Numbered from the stretch's first letter, positions 37,796 through 47,448 are shown. The stretch: DNA of 64,000 nucleotides from Nocardia sp. NRRL S-836 (GCF_001279525.1 NZ_LGDY01000122.1:7238-71237), one strand, 5' to 3'. Notes: generated from the sequence alone by a model not told the origin. A program made the numbers and translations.

Positions 37796-37983
37796 GGATC
37801 CACGTTAGGCCCTGCGGACCGATCGGCACCCGATGAGTCCCCGACTGACTTCGGTGCCGGCTCACGTGGTTGACGTCACCGACGGTCGCAACCCGTTCGC
37901 GCGTCACGTGGTCCGGGGTCGCACGACCGGGTCACGCGGCCACCGGTAAGCGCCCGACCTGCGGTGCATGACATCCTTAGGCC

Positions 37984-39543
<1,560 letters not shown>

Positions 39544-39559
39544 CCCCCACCTGCTGAAC

Positions 39560-39612
39560 GCCACGCGGGGCGCTTTCGCACGGTCGAATCGTGCGAAAGC
39601 GCCCCGCGTGGC
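39560..39612 (+). terminator. Long hairpin terminator after guaA
   Basis: A 23-bp perfect stem (GCCACGCGGGGCGCTTTCGC... paired with ...GCGCCCCGCGTGGC) around a 7-base loop GTCGAAT. It lies between guaA and the convergent small membrane-protein gene, so it likely serves both. Confidence 0.93.
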
Positions 39613-39625
39613 ATCCGGCGGCGAG

Positions 39626-39820
39626 CTAGGAGCGGTTTCTGCGGCGCAGCGAGTTGGTCAGCAGGACCACGCCCACCAGGATCGCCGTGCCTCCCAGCGC
39701 CCAGCGGAAGTCGAACCAGAACCGGCCGTCGCTCAGGACGTAGGCCGCCGTGAGCAGCCCGCCGACCCCGAAGACCAGGCTCACCACGTCGATCCGGCGG
39801 CGCACACCCTGCTCAGCCAC
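39626..39820 (-). CDS. Small two-helix membrane protein
   Basis: A 64-residue protein with two hydrophobic segments (VVSLVFGVGGLLTAAYVL and WALGGTAILVGVVLLTNSL) and a basic C-terminus RRRNRS. The GTG start overlaps the end of the LiaF-like gene by 8 bases, so it is translationally coupled to it. It is likely an accessory of that envelope-stress module; no known family is recognised. Confidence 0.75.
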   Translation of the reverse strand: MAEQGVRRRIDVVSLVFGVGGLLTAAYVLSDGRFWFDFRWALGGTAILVGVVLLTNSLRRRNRS

Positions 39821-40988
39821 GGAGCACCTTCACCTCTCCGACGTTCGTCCGAACGTCCAGGTCGATCTTCAAGCCACCCTCGCCGTTGTCGCCGAGGTCC
39901 TTGCCCTCCACCTGCACACCGCCGCCCTGCGCCTTGCGGCCCAGGCAGTCGAGCTCGCCGATGGACGTGGCCTCGCAGGTGAAGGTGACGTCGGCGGTCT
40001 TCGGGACGTGCACGACCAGCTCACCCAGGTCGGCCTCCACCGAGGTCCGCACCGAACCGGAGTCCGGCAGCTCCCGCAGGTCGAGCTGCACGCCGCCGAC
40101 ACCGACCTCGTACCTGCCCTGCACCTCCTCCAGCGTCTTGGGCGCGGGGGAGACGTTGCGCACCGTGGCCGGGCCGTCGAAGTCGACCGCGGTCATGGCG
40201 AACCCGAGCACCGACAGCGGGACCAGCAGCCACACCAGGCCGCGGCCACCGCCGGTGAACGACCCGATCAGCAGGCCCGCCGCCAGCACCGCGACCAGCA
40301 GCCCCACGACGTGCGCCGCCGACAACCACGGCGCGAACGGCCACGCGATCGTGGACCCGGCGACCACCAGCATCGCCACGCCCAGCGTCGCCAGGCCGAC
40401 CCGTGGCTTGCGCGGCCGGGGAGCGGGCGGAGGGGCGGGTGCCGACGGTTCCGGCAGGTCCCACGCGAACGGAGCGGCCCCGAGCGGGTCCCAGGCCGGT
40501 GCACCGGGCACCGGCGGCACGGGCGGCGGCTCGACGAGCGTCGTGGCCGGCTGCAGGTGCCCGCGGTTCTTCTGCAGCAGGTAGACGCCACCCACCGCCG
40601 CCGCGATCGTCACGAAGACCTGGAACCCGCCGCCGCCCCCGAACGTGTACGCGAGCGCGGGGAACATCAGGAGACCGAGGAGCACCGTCTTGGCCGGCGA
40701 GGTCGCGCTCTGTCCCTTGTGGACCAGCGACTCCAGCGGCGACACCGCGTCGCCCTCGTCCGGCAGCGCCAGCCAGCCCACGAGGTACAGCGGCACGCCG
40801 ACACCGCCCGACAACGCGAGCGCGACGAAAGCGATCCGCACGATCACCGGGTCGATCCGGTAGCGCATGGCGATCCCGGTGGCGACGCCGCCGAGCTTGC
40901 GCCCTGCACGGGGCCGCACCGGCCGGTGGGCCCAGAACTCCCTGAGCGTGTCCGCCACGCCCTGCATAGCCTTCTCAGTCCCGCTCAC
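39813..40988 (-). CDS. PspC-domain, LiaF-like membrane protein
   Basis: A 391-residue membrane protein. A PspC domain lies near residues 20-75 (RKLGGVATGIAMRYRIDPVIVRIAFVALALSGGVGVPLYLVGWLALP). A Pro-rich loop and about four further membrane segments follow. The C-terminal ~130 residues are an extracytoplasmic beta-rich domain (LGELVVHVPKTADVTFTC, GGLKIDLDVRTNVGEVKVLRG) of the LiaF type. It is divergent from a PspC-type sensor kinase and its regulator, a LiaFSR-like set sensing cell-envelope stress. By analogy it would restrain the kinase. GTG 40988 is chosen; upstream residues antisense to the kinase gene are not part of the fold. Confidence 0.85.
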   Translation of the reverse strand: MSGTEKAMQGVADTLREFWAHRPVRPRAGRKLGGVATGIAMRYRIDPVIVRIAFVALALSGGVGVPLYLVGWLALPDEGDAVSPLESLVHKGQSATSPAKTVLLGLLMFPALAYTFGGGGGFQVFVTIAAAVGGVYLLQKNRGHLQPATTLVEPPPVPPVPGAPAWDPLGAAPFAWDLPEPSAPAPPPAPRPRKPRVGLATLGVAMLVVAGSTIAWPFAPWLSAAHVVGLLVAVLAAGLLIGSFTGGGRGLVWLLVPLSVLGFAMTAVDFDGPATVRNVSPAPKTLEEVQGRYEVGVGGVQLDLRELPDSGSVRTSVEADLGELVVHVPKTADVTFTCEATSIGELDCLGRKAQGGGVQVEGKDLGDNGEGGLKIDLDVRTNVGEVKVLRG

Positions 40989-41022
40989 GACGACAAGGTT
41001 GCGCCGCCGGAGCGCGAACCAC

Positions 41023-41066
41023 ATCAGGGAGCAGCCCTGATTCCGCGAACCGGGGTCATCCCTGAT
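41023..41066. promoter_or_regulatory. Candidate response-regulator sites in the divergent promoter
   Basis: ATCAGGG-AGCAG-CCCTGAT (41023-41041) is a perfect 7-5-7 inverted repeat. A third half-site CCCTGAT lies at 41060-41066, itself inside TCATCCCTGATGA. They fall in the 111-base gap between the LiaF-like gene and the sensor kinase, so they probably bind the adjacent NarL-type regulator. Confidence 0.5.
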
Positions 41067-41099
41067 GAACAACGCGCCGCGACGTGTGACGATCGAGTC

Positions 41100-42299
41100 G
41101 TGAGTGCACGGATCGAGCCGATGCGCCGTCGACGTACCGGCCGCGTGATCGCGGGCGTCGCGAGCGGACTGGCGAACCACCTCGGCGCCCCCGTCTTCTG
41201 GGTGCGTGCGGTGTTCGCCGTGTTCGCCGCGCTCAGCGGTGTCGGAATCATCGCCTACGCGCTGCTGTGGATGTTCGTCCCGCAGTCGGCCGTGGCCGAG
41301 CCGGAGACCGAGGAGGACCGCAAGGAGTGGCAGCAGGCCGTGGGCCTGGCCGCCGTCGGCATCGGCGTCGCCGTGTTCACCGGGCTGATCGGCGGTGGCG
41401 CGAGCGGCTGGAGCGGCTGGATCACCGGCCCGATCGCCGTGGCACTCGTGGGCGCGGCCGTCGTGTGGCGCGAGGCGGACGAGGCGCAACGGCGCCGGTG
41501 GCGTGACGGTGCGATGGCCCAGGGCAAGTCGGGGATAGTGCGGACGGTGGCGGGCGGCGCCCTGGTCGTGGCGGGGGTCGCCGCGTTCCTGGTCGCCAAC
41601 GACTCCATCCAGAACCTGTCCACCGTCGTGCTCTCCGTGCTCGCCACCCTGGTCGGTGTCGCGGTGCTGACCGTCCCGCTGTGGATGCGGCTGGTGCGCG
41701 ACCTCGACGCCGAGCGCCGGGCCCGCATCCGCACCGACGAACGCGCGGAGATCGCCGCCCACCTGCACGACTCCGTGCTGCAGACGCTTGCGCTCATCCA
41801 GAAGCAGGCCGACTCGACCCGCGAGGTCAAACGCCTGGCCCGCAGCCAGGAACGCGAGCTGCGCAGCTGGCTCTACGGCCGTGAGGTGGGCGAGCAGCCG
41901 CAGACGGTGAGCGTGGCCATCGCGCAGGCGTGCGCGGAGGTGGAGGACGACTTCGCGATCGTGGTGCCGCAGGTCGTGGTGGGGGACTGCGAGCTGGAGG
42001 ACGGCCTGATCCCGCTGGTGCAGGCAGCACGGGAGGCGATCGTCAACGCGGCCAAGCACGCGGGGGTGGCCGAGGTCAGCGTGTACGCGGAGGTGGAGCC
42101 GGAGAAGGTGACCGTGTTCGTGCGCGACCGGGGCAAGGGCTTCGACCCCGACACCGTGCCGGAGGACCGGCATGGCCTCGCCGGCAGCATCCGGGGGAGG
42201 ATGAACCGGCACGGAGGTGCGGTGCGGTTGCGCACCGCCCCCGGCGAGGGGACCGAGGTGCAGCTCGAAATGCCGAGGAAGACGGAGGCCAGGGCATGA
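41100..42299 (+). CDS. PspC-domain sensor histidine kinase (HisKA_3 type)
   Basis: A 399-residue membrane sensor kinase. Its N-terminus is itself a PspC domain (RRRRTGRVIAGVASGLANHLGAPVFWVRAVFAVFAALSGVG), followed by further membrane segments. The phospho-acceptor region is ERAEIAAHLHDSVLQTLALIQKQ with His223. The ATPase domain has AREAIVNAAKHAG and DRGKGFDPDTVPEDRHGLAGSIRGRM. The GTG start at 41100 follows the divergent promoter. The stop overlaps the regulator gene (ATGA). Confidence 0.92.
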   Translation: MSARIEPMRRRRTGRVIAGVASGLANHLGAPVFWVRAVFAVFAALSGVGIIAYALLWMFVPQSAVAEPETEEDRKEWQQAVGLAAVGIGVAVFTGLIGGGASGWSGWITGPIAVALVGAAVVWREADEAQRRRWRDGAMAQGKSGIVRTVAGGALVVAGVAAFLVANDSIQNLSTVVLSVLATLVGVAVLTVPLWMRLVRDLDAERRARIRTDERAEIAAHLHDSVLQTLALIQKQADSTREVKRLARSQERELRSWLYGREVGEQPQTVSVAIAQACAEVEDDFAIVVPQVVVGDCELEDGLIPLVQAAREAIVNAAKHAGVAEVSVYAEVEPEKVTVFVRDRGKGFDPDTVPEDRHGLAGSIRGRMNRHGGAVRLRTAPGEGTEVQLEMPRKTEARA

Positions 42300-42946
42300 G
42301 CGTCAGGGTGTTCCTGGTGGACGACCACGCGTTGTTCCGCGCGGGTGTGCGAGCCGAGCTCGACACGATCACCGACGAGGTGGAGGTGGTCGGCGAGGCG
42401 GGCAGCGTCGGCGAGGCGGTGGCGGGCATCGCCCACCACCGGCCGGACGTCGTGCTGCTCGACGTGCACATGCCCGACGGCGGCGGCGCCGAGGTGCTGC
42501 GGCAGATCCGGACCAAGATCCCGGAGGTCACGTTCCTCGCGCTGTCGGTCTCGGACGCGGCCGAGGACGTCATCAACGTCATCCGCGCCGGTGCGCGCGG
42601 GTACGTGACCAAGACGATCTCCAGCCAGGAGCTGGTCAAGGCGGTCGTGCGGGTCAGCGAGGGCGACGCGGTGTTCTCGCCGCGGCTGGCCGGGTTCGTG
42701 CTGGACGCGTTCGCCGACCGGCCGGGTGCAGCGCCGATCAGCGACCCGGAGCTCGACCTGCTGACGCCGCGGGAACGCGACGTCCTGCGGCTGCTGGCGC
42801 GTGGTTACGCTTACAAGGAGATCGCGTCCGAACTGTTCATCAGCGTGAAGACGGTGGAGACGCACGTGTCGAGCGTCCTGCGGAAGACGCAGCTCTCCAA
42901 CCGCTATGAGCTGTCCCGCTGGGCCACCGACCGCAGACTGGTCTGA
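42296..42946 (+). CDS. NarL/FixJ-family response regulator
   Basis: Partner of the preceding kinase (ATGA overlap). The 216-residue protein has the receiver VFLVDDHALFRAG with phosphoacceptor D56 in VVLLDVHMPDGGGAEVL. The switch residues are in ALSVSD and KTIS. A LuxR-type helix-turn-helix follows (LTPRERDVLRLLARGYAYKEIASELFISVKTVETHVSSVLRK). Unlike BldM in this window, it keeps all residues for phosphorylation. Expected to act on the half-sites upstream of the kinase gene. Confidence 0.95.
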   Translation: MSVRVFLVDDHALFRAGVRAELDTITDEVEVVGEAGSVGEAVAGIAHHRPDVVLLDVHMPDGGGAEVLRQIRTKIPEVTFLALSVSDAAEDVINVIRAGARGYVTKTISSQELVKAVVRVSEGDAVFSPRLAGFVLDAFADRPGAAPISDPELDLLTPRERDVLRLLARGYAYKEIASELFISVKTVETHVSSVLRKTQLSNRYELSRWATDRRLV

Positions 42947-42962
42947 AGGGTTCTCGGGGGAT

Positions 42963-43556
42963 TTGATCAAGAAGGTCGCCCGCGGTGCCACCGAGGTGCT
43001 GGCGCCGTGGGTCTGGGTGGTCCTGCTGCCGTTCGCCGTGGCCGCCGCGACGGAGAACGTCTGGAAGACGCTGCTGTGGGGGCTCGTCGTCGCCGTGACG
43101 GCCTCCGTCATCCCCATGGCCGTCATCGTGCGCGGCGCGCGCAAGGGCAGGTGGGACGGTCACCACGTCACGAACCGCGAGGGCCGGCTCGTGCCGCTGC
43201 TCACCGCGGGCGCGTCGCTCACCGCCGGTGCTGTGATCATGGTGCTGGGGTCCGCGCCGGTCAGCATGCTCGCACTGGCGGGCAGCATGTTCGCGTCGCT
43301 GCTCGTGAGCATGGCGATCACGTTCGGCGTGAAGTGGAAGATCTCGCTGCACGCCGGGGTGGCGTGGGCCGCCGTCGTGACGCTGGCGATCGTCTACGGC
43401 CCGTGGCCGCTGCTGATCGCACTGCCGGCCGCGCTGGTGTCGTGGTCGCGCGTCGAGCTCGGGGACCACACGCTCGGGCAGGTGCTGGGCGGAACGGTGA
43501 TGGGCCTGGTCGTGGGCGGCGGCACGTTCTGGCTGCTGCTCAGCTCATCTGGGTGA
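42963..43556 (+). CDS. PAP2-like membrane phosphatase
   Basis: A 197-residue integral membrane protein with about five helices. It shows weak versions of the three lipid-phosphatase motifs: GHHVTNREGRLVPLL, ISLHAGVAWA (the PSGH position) and WSRVELGDHTLGQVLGGTVMG (S-R-x5-H). It may dephosphorylate isoprenoid or phospholipid phosphates. The TTG start at 42963 has CGGGGGA upstream; the longer frame would overlap the regulator gene. It overlaps the 3' end of the convergent kinase gene by 17 bases. Confidence 0.75.
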   Translation: MIKKVARGATEVLAPWVWVVLLPFAVAAATENVWKTLLWGLVVAVTASVIPMAVIVRGARKGRWDGHHVTNREGRLVPLLTAGASLTAGAVIMVLGSAPVSMLALAGSMFASLLVSMAITFGVKWKISLHAGVAWAAVVTLAIVYGPWPLLIALPAALVSWSRVELGDHTLGQVLGGTVMGLVVGGGTFWLLLSSSG

Positions 43557-44829
43557 TGCTGCTGATCTTCATCTGGCCGCTGACCGCGGCCACCATGACC
43601 TCGTAGACGCCACTTTGCTGCTCACCCCGGTCGGTCTGCAGCACGAGGTCGACCGTGACGACCCAGACCGGCCCGTTCGACCGGATGGGCGTGCTGGACA
43701 GCGTGCACCTGACCGACTGGTAGCCCTTCCAGCGGGCCACGTACTTCTCCTGCGGCTCGCTGGCCCGCTCGTAGAGGTTGCGCCACGCCACGTCGGCGTT
43801 GCCCGGCAGCTGCGCGTAGTGGCCGAGCACGAACGCGGCCGCCTCCTCCGCCGAGAAGTAGCGGGTGCCCGGGTCGTTCGGGAACCCGGCGTGGTTGGTC
43901 GGCGTGTTGCCGTTGTTCGTGCCGTTCCAGTACGCCGCGGCGGCACCACCACCGATCGCCAGCAGCGCGATGACCGCCAGCACGGCCAGGATCCGCCGGT
44001 TCGGCGGCTTGCGCCTGGGCAGCGGGTCCGGCACGACCAGCGGCTGGGAGGGCTGCGGTGACGCGGCCAGCAGGTCGGCCGCCTCCTGCGCGGTCGGCCG
44101 CTCCTTCGGGTCGACGGCCAGCAGCCGGTTCAGCAACGGCGTGAGCTCACCGGCGTTCTTCGCGTCCCTGAGCTGCCCGCTCGCGGCCCGGTAGATGAGC
44201 CCGAAGCTGTTGTCGCTCGGCCCGAACACGGACTCGCCCTCGATCGCCGTGTAGATCGTGGCGCCGAGCGAGAACACGTCGGAGGAGGCGTCGGGCTGCT
44301 CGCCACGCGCCACCTCGGGTGCGAGGTAGGCGGGGGTGCCCGAGATCATGCCGGTGTCGGTCAGCGTGCCGTCGCCACTGGACTTGGAGATGCCGAAGTC
44401 GGTGATCTTGACCGTGCCGTCGTGGCCGATCAGGACGTTGCCGGGCTTGATGTCGCGGTGCACGAGCCCCGCCGCGTGCGCCGCGGCCAGCGCCGAGGCG
44501 ACGAACCCGCCGATCCGCGCCGCCTGGGCCGGCTTGAGCGGCCCGCGCTCGGCGATCAGCGCCGAGAGGCTCTGCGACGGCAGGTACTCCATGACGATCC
44601 ACGGCTCTTCGTCGTCGTCCCCGACGACGTCGAACACCGCGATCGCGTGCGGGTGGTGCAGTCTCGCGGCGTTGCGCGCTTCCCGCATTGCCCGCTGGTG
44701 GTCTCCGGTGACGAGCTGCTTGACAGCGACCTCACGTGCCAGGACCTCGTCCCGCGCCCGCCAGACCACCCCCATCGCTCCGCTGCCGACGCGCTCCAGC
44801 AGCGTGTAGCGGCCCCCGATGGTTGTCAC
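43540..44829 (-). CDS. Membrane Ser/Thr protein kinase with extracytoplasmic domain
   Basis: A 429-residue PASTA-less Hanks-type kinase. Catalytic parts: glycine loop LERVGSGAMGVVW, Lys37 in VAVKQLV, HRDIKPGNVLIG, DFGISKSSG and GTPAYLAPEVARG. One membrane helix (RILAVLAVIALLAIGGGAAAAYW) is near residue 310. The outside ~105 residues (YFSAEEAAAFVLGHYAQLPGN to the end) look NTF2-like. The GTG 44829 start places the glycine loop at residues 11-23; longer in-frame starts add unrelated residues. It is probably a sensor of an outside signal. A relic of its 5' region lies 1 kb away. Confidence 0.9.
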   Translation of the reverse strand: MTTIGGRYTLLERVGSGAMGVVWRARDEVLAREVAVKQLVTGDHQRAMREARNAARLHHPHAIAVFDVVGDDDEEPWIVMEYLPSQSLSALIAERGPLKPAQAARIGGFVASALAAAHAAGLVHRDIKPGNVLIGHDGTVKITDFGISKSSGDGTLTDTGMISGTPAYLAPEVARGEQPDASSDVFSLGATIYTAIEGESVFGPSDNSFGLIYRAASGQLRDAKNAGELTPLLNRLLAVDPKERPTAQEAADLLAASPQPSQPLVVPDPLPRRKPPNRRILAVLAVIALLAIGGGAAAAYWNGTNNGNTPTNHAGFPNDPGTRYFSAEEAAAFVLGHYAQLPGNADVAWRNLYERASEPQEKYVARWKGYQSVRCTLSSTPIRSNGPVWVVTVDLVLQTDRGEQQSGVYEVMVAAVSGQMKISSITQMS

Positions 44830-44901
44830 GCCGCCAGAGTAGTCAAGGCCGGGTGCGGCCTTTCGGGGTTCCCGGTTGAAGCCGGGCCAAGGGCTGCCCG
44901 G

Positions 44902-44930
44902 TGGCACCCCGCCCAGTTTTAAAGTACCTT
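44902..44930 (+). promoter_or_regulatory. Putative leaderless promoter of the toxin-antitoxin pair
   Basis: TACCTT (44925-44930) lies 6 bases before the antitoxin ATG, with a poor -35 (TGGCAC) 17 bases upstream. The AT-rich TTTTAAAGTACCTT is unusual for this DNA, and the imperfect palindrome AAAGTACCTT could be the autorepressor site. Confidence 0.4.
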
Positions 44931-44936
44931 GCAACT

Positions 44937-45428
44937 ATGGCCATCACAGCCTCTGCCATCAACTTCAGCGAGTTGTCCAACAAGCCGGCCGACTCGGTGC
45001 GCAAGCTGCAGGAGTCGCCGAACCAGACGCTGCTCGTGCACCGCCGTGGTGACGAGGAGGACCTGGTGCTGACGACGGCCGGCCGTGCGGAGGAAGTGCG
45101 AGAGGTCATCTCGACCACCACAACCCTCTTCGTCGCGCTGATGCAGCACAGTGCCGAGGTCCGCCGGCTCGTCACCGAGGTGGTTCCCCAGGCGTTTCCG
45201 TGGGTGAGGTTCCTGCCGCGTGAGGACGTGCAGGCATTCGTCGTCGAGCTCGTCGACACGTTGGAGGCTGCGAACTCGCTCGGAGCTCCGGCGCCGGTGG
45301 TGAACCTGATCGGCCAGTGGCGGCGCACGGCCGAGGTGCATGCCGATCCGCGGTTGGCCGAGATCCTCGGCAGGAACCACGAAGAGGACTTCGGTGAGGT
45401 CCCCAGGCCGGGAGCCACCACCGAGTGA
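44937..45428 (+). CDS. Type II antitoxin, Phd/YefM-like
   Basis: A 163-residue protein. The N-terminal ~60 residues (ITASAINFSELSNKPADSVRKLQESPNQTLLVHRRGDEEDLVLTTAGRAEE) match the Phd/YefM DNA-binding fold. The rest is a long helical extension (FVVELVDTLEAANSLGAPAPVVNLI) ending in an acidic tail likely to cover the toxin. The start is ATG 44937, with a -10 box just upstream. The stop overlaps the toxin start by four bases, the normal coupling in TA operons. Confidence 0.8.
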   Translation: MAITASAINFSELSNKPADSVRKLQESPNQTLLVHRRGDEEDLVLTTAGRAEEVREVISTTTTLFVALMQHSAEVRRLVTEVVPQAFPWVRFLPREDVQAFVVELVDTLEAANSLGAPAPVVNLIGQWRRTAEVHADPRLAEILGRNHEEDFGEVPRPGATTE

Positions 45429-45775
45429 GCCCGAAGAAGAACGATCCGGTCGCTCCGCCACCCGTCGACGGGGAGTGGCACATCCGTTTCGGCACCGCTG
45501 AAGCGGCGAAGGGGTGGCAGGAACTGGAGAACCGCGCGGCGGCCAACCTGCGCCGCGCCTGGGACGCCATGCGCACCGATCCCGGTCCTGTCCAGCAGAC
45601 CGGTCGGCACGAGCGGCTCAAAGGCAGCCTGTCGACAGGTGTCCGTGGTGGCCAGGTCATGGCGCGCTGGCAGATCGAAGTCACCGGTGGGGACCGCGTC
45701 TGGTACCTGCTCGATGTCGAAAAGCACACCGTGTGGATCGACTACGCCGGTGCGCACCCCAAGGCGACCGAGTAG
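45425..45775 (+). CDS. Type II toxin, RelE/ParE-like
   Basis: A 116-residue small basic protein. The RelE-like pattern is visible: helices with AAKGWQELENRAAANLRRAWDAM, then HERLKGSL, RWQIEVTGGDRVWYLLDVEKHTVWIDYAGAHP, i.e. the beta-sheet with R-x-W/Y-Y...V-W-I. The end KATE is short. It is probably an mRNA interferase or gyrase inhibitor; which cannot be told. GTG start overlaps the antitoxin stop. Confidence 0.78.
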   Translation: MSPKKNDPVAPPPVDGEWHIRFGTAEAAKGWQELENRAAANLRRAWDAMRTDPGPVQQTGRHERLKGSLSTGVRGGQVMARWQIEVTGGDRVWYLLDVEKHTVWIDYAGAHPKATE

Positions 45776-45819
45776 CCCGTTCGATGCCGCCGTCGCTGCC
45801 CACGACGCCGGACACCACC

Positions 45820-45887
45820 GGTGGTCTCCGGTGACGAGCTGATCGGCAGCGTGTGCCGGCACCTCGTCCCGCGCCCGTCAGACCACC
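45820..45887 (-). pseudogene. 68-bp relic of the Ser/Thr kinase 5' region
   Basis: GGTGGTCTCCGGTGACGAGC and the next 48 bases match 44697-44770 inside the kinase gene, with one 6-base deletion and about ten substitutions. Read on the minus strand it gives V-stop-RARDEVPAHAADQLVTGDH against VVWRARDEV...VAVKQLVTGDH in the kinase, so a Trp codon has become a stop. Together with the intact copy it flanks the toxin-antitoxin pair as a direct repeat. Confidence 0.75.
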
Positions 45888-45899
45888 GCGGAACCGCTT

Positions 45900-46319
45900 C
45901 TAGTCCAGCGTCGAGACCAGCTTCTGCAGCTCCCGGTCGAAGTCGATCCACAGGTCCTCCTCGCCGGGCTGCACGACGTCGTAGGAGCTGTCCAGGAACG
46001 ACGCCACGTCCTCCGCGACGGCGCTCAGGATCGCGAACCCGGTCGGCGCGTTCAGCTCGACCAGCACCCGCTCCGGGTCGTCGGAGGCGGGGCGGACCAG
46101 GATGTCGCCCTCACCGGACGGCGTCAGCAGGCCGTCGGCCAGCAGGTCGCGCGCGAACATCCACTCGACCCGGCCGGAGCCGGTGTGGAACACGATGGCG
46201 ACCGCGTACGGGTCCTCGGGGTCGTAGACCAGCTCGGCCTCGACCGGCGCGGGAGCCGCACCGGGGGCGAGCAGGTGGAAGGTCGTGCGGGTGACGACCT
46301 TCAGGTTCTCGTTGTTCAT
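45900..46319 (-). CDS. ssgB: SsgA-like sporulation/cell-division protein (SsgB type)
   Basis: A 139-residue SALP-family protein. It has the family course VVTRTTFHLLAPG, VEAELVYDPEDPYAVAIVFHTGSGRVEWMFARDLLADGL, GEGDILVRPA and the C-terminal SFLDSSYDVVQPGEEDLWIDFDRELQKL. SsgB positions FtsZ for sporulation septation in Streptomyces, and SsgB-like members occur across morphologically complex actinomycetes. The start is ATG 46319; an upstream in-frame ATG at 46430 would add residues coded in the repeat-bearing leader. Whether this is the SsgB orthologue or another SALP is not certain. Confidence 0.85.
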   Translation of the reverse strand: MNNENLKVVTRTTFHLLAPGAAPAPVEAELVYDPEDPYAVAIVFHTGSGRVEWMFARDLLADGLLTPSGEGDILVRPASDDPERVLVELNAPTGFAILSAVAEDVASFLDSSYDVVQPGEEDLWIDFDRELQKLVSTLD

Positions 46320-46364
46320 GTCGATGTCCTTCCCGGACTGGTGTCCATCTCCTTCAACAAAGAG

Positions 46365-46435
46365 GAGACGGCTATCCAGCGCGATAAGGACGCGTTTCGT
46401 CTCGGAACCATCCTTCTGGGGGAGACGCACGTCTC
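46365..46435. promoter_or_regulatory. Cluster of GAGACG/CGTCTC half-sites upstream of the ssgB-like gene
   Basis: GAGACG at 46365 and 46422, and CGTCTC at 46398 and 46430. The last pair forms the near-palindrome GAGACG-CA-CGTCTC (46422-46435). A further GTCTC...GAGAC pair lies at 46463-46479 inside the end of the EamA gene. They are spread 46-160 bases upstream of the ssgB start. Possible operators; no regulator is known. Confidence 0.4.
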
Positions 46436-46440
46436 ACCCG

Positions 46441-47367
46441 TCAGCGTTTGACCAGGTCGCGTGTCTCGTTTGGTGAGACGTTCTGACCTGCCGCGACGGA
46501 CCTCCGGCGGGTCAGCGCGACGCCCATCAGCACGACCACCATGCCGATCACGACCCTCGCGTTCAGTTGCTCCCCGAGGAAGATCGCTCCAAGGAGCACC
46601 GAGACCACCGGCAGCAGGTAACCCACCGTAGTCGCCGTGGTGGCGCCCTCGTCCGCGATGACGCGGTAGTTGAGGATGAACGCGACACCGGTGCCCGCGA
46701 CGCCCAGGACGATCACGGCGGCCACGCCGACCCAGTGCAGGTGCAGCGGCTGCAGCCCACCGAACGGCATCGCCAGCACCAGCATCCCCATCGCGGTGGT
46801 CAGCTGCATCGCGGCCAGCTGCGTCGAGCTCGCACCCGTGTTGACCAGGTACCGGCCCGCGTAGGAGTAGCCGATGGCGTAGCTCGCGGCGCCGACGAGG
46901 CACAGGACCGCGCCCCAGCTCGCGATGCTGTTCGCCTGCTGCCACGGCGCGAAGATCAGCAGCACGCCCGCGAAGCCCAGCCCCAGCCCCAGCATGCGGA
47001 CGAGGTCGTTGATCCGCTCCGTGCCGAGCAGCAGCCCGATCGCCAGCGCGAACAGCGGGGTCGTGGAGTTGAGCACCCCGGACACGCCGGAGTCGACCGT
47101 CTGGCCGCCGATCGCGAACAGCGTGAACGGGACCGCGCTGCCGAACAGCGCCACGAACGTCATGTGGCCCCAGATCCGCTTGTCACGCGGCAGCGTCATC
47201 CGCGCCGAGGCGAGCACCGCGACCAGCACGAGCGCCCCGAAGAACGTCCGCACGAGCGAGATCTGCAGGGGCGCGAGGCTGCCCAGAGCGAGCTTCATCC
47301 ACAGGAAGCTCGATCCCCACAGCAGGGCGAGCACGCCCATCCTGATCAACGTTCCGCGTTGGTTCAC
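46441..47367 (-). CDS. EamA-family (DMT) transporter
   Basis: A 308-residue membrane protein with ten hydrophobic helices in two EamA repeats (GVLALLWGSSFLWMKLAL..., WGAVLCLVGAASYAIGYSYAGRYL...). It belongs to the drug/metabolite transporter superfamily, usually exporters of amino acids or metabolites. It is divergent from a LysR regulator with a palindrome in between, which suggests that regulator controls it. The C-terminus is basic and polar (RRRSVAAGQNVSPNETRD). Confidence 0.93.
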   Translation of the reverse strand: MNQRGTLIRMGVLALLWGSSFLWMKLALGSLAPLQISLVRTFFGALVLVAVLASARMTLPRDKRIWGHMTFVALFGSAVPFTLFAIGGQTVDSGVSGVLNSTTPLFALAIGLLLGTERINDLVRMLGLGLGFAGVLLIFAPWQQANSIASWGAVLCLVGAASYAIGYSYAGRYLVNTGASSTQLAAMQLTTAMGMLVLAMPFGGLQPLHLHWVGVAAVIVLGVAGTGVAFILNYRVIADEGATTATTVGYLLPVVSVLLGAIFLGEQLNARVVIGMVVVLMGVALTRRRSVAAGQNVSPNETRDLVKR

Positions 47368-47397
47368 CCGTCCACGATGCGTCCGGCGACCCGTGAA

Positions 47398-47412
47398 AAC
47401 AATTTAATTGTT
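47398..47412. promoter_or_regulatory. LysR-type palindromic box between eamA and lysR genes
   Basis: AACAATT-T-AATTGTT, a perfect 7-1-7 palindrome in the 81-base divergent gap and very AT-rich against its surroundings. T-N11-A LysR-type boxes fit within it. It is the likely site for the adjacent LysR regulator. Confidence 0.65.
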
Positions 47413-47448
47413 GTGGAGAACCTTTAAGCAGAGCTGTACCGTCGGAGC

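Noticed and set aside
39750..41099. Long upstream extension of the sensor kinase
   Set aside because: The region is antisense to the LiaF-like gene and reads as Arg/His-rich nonsense; the PspC domain begins right after GTG 41100.
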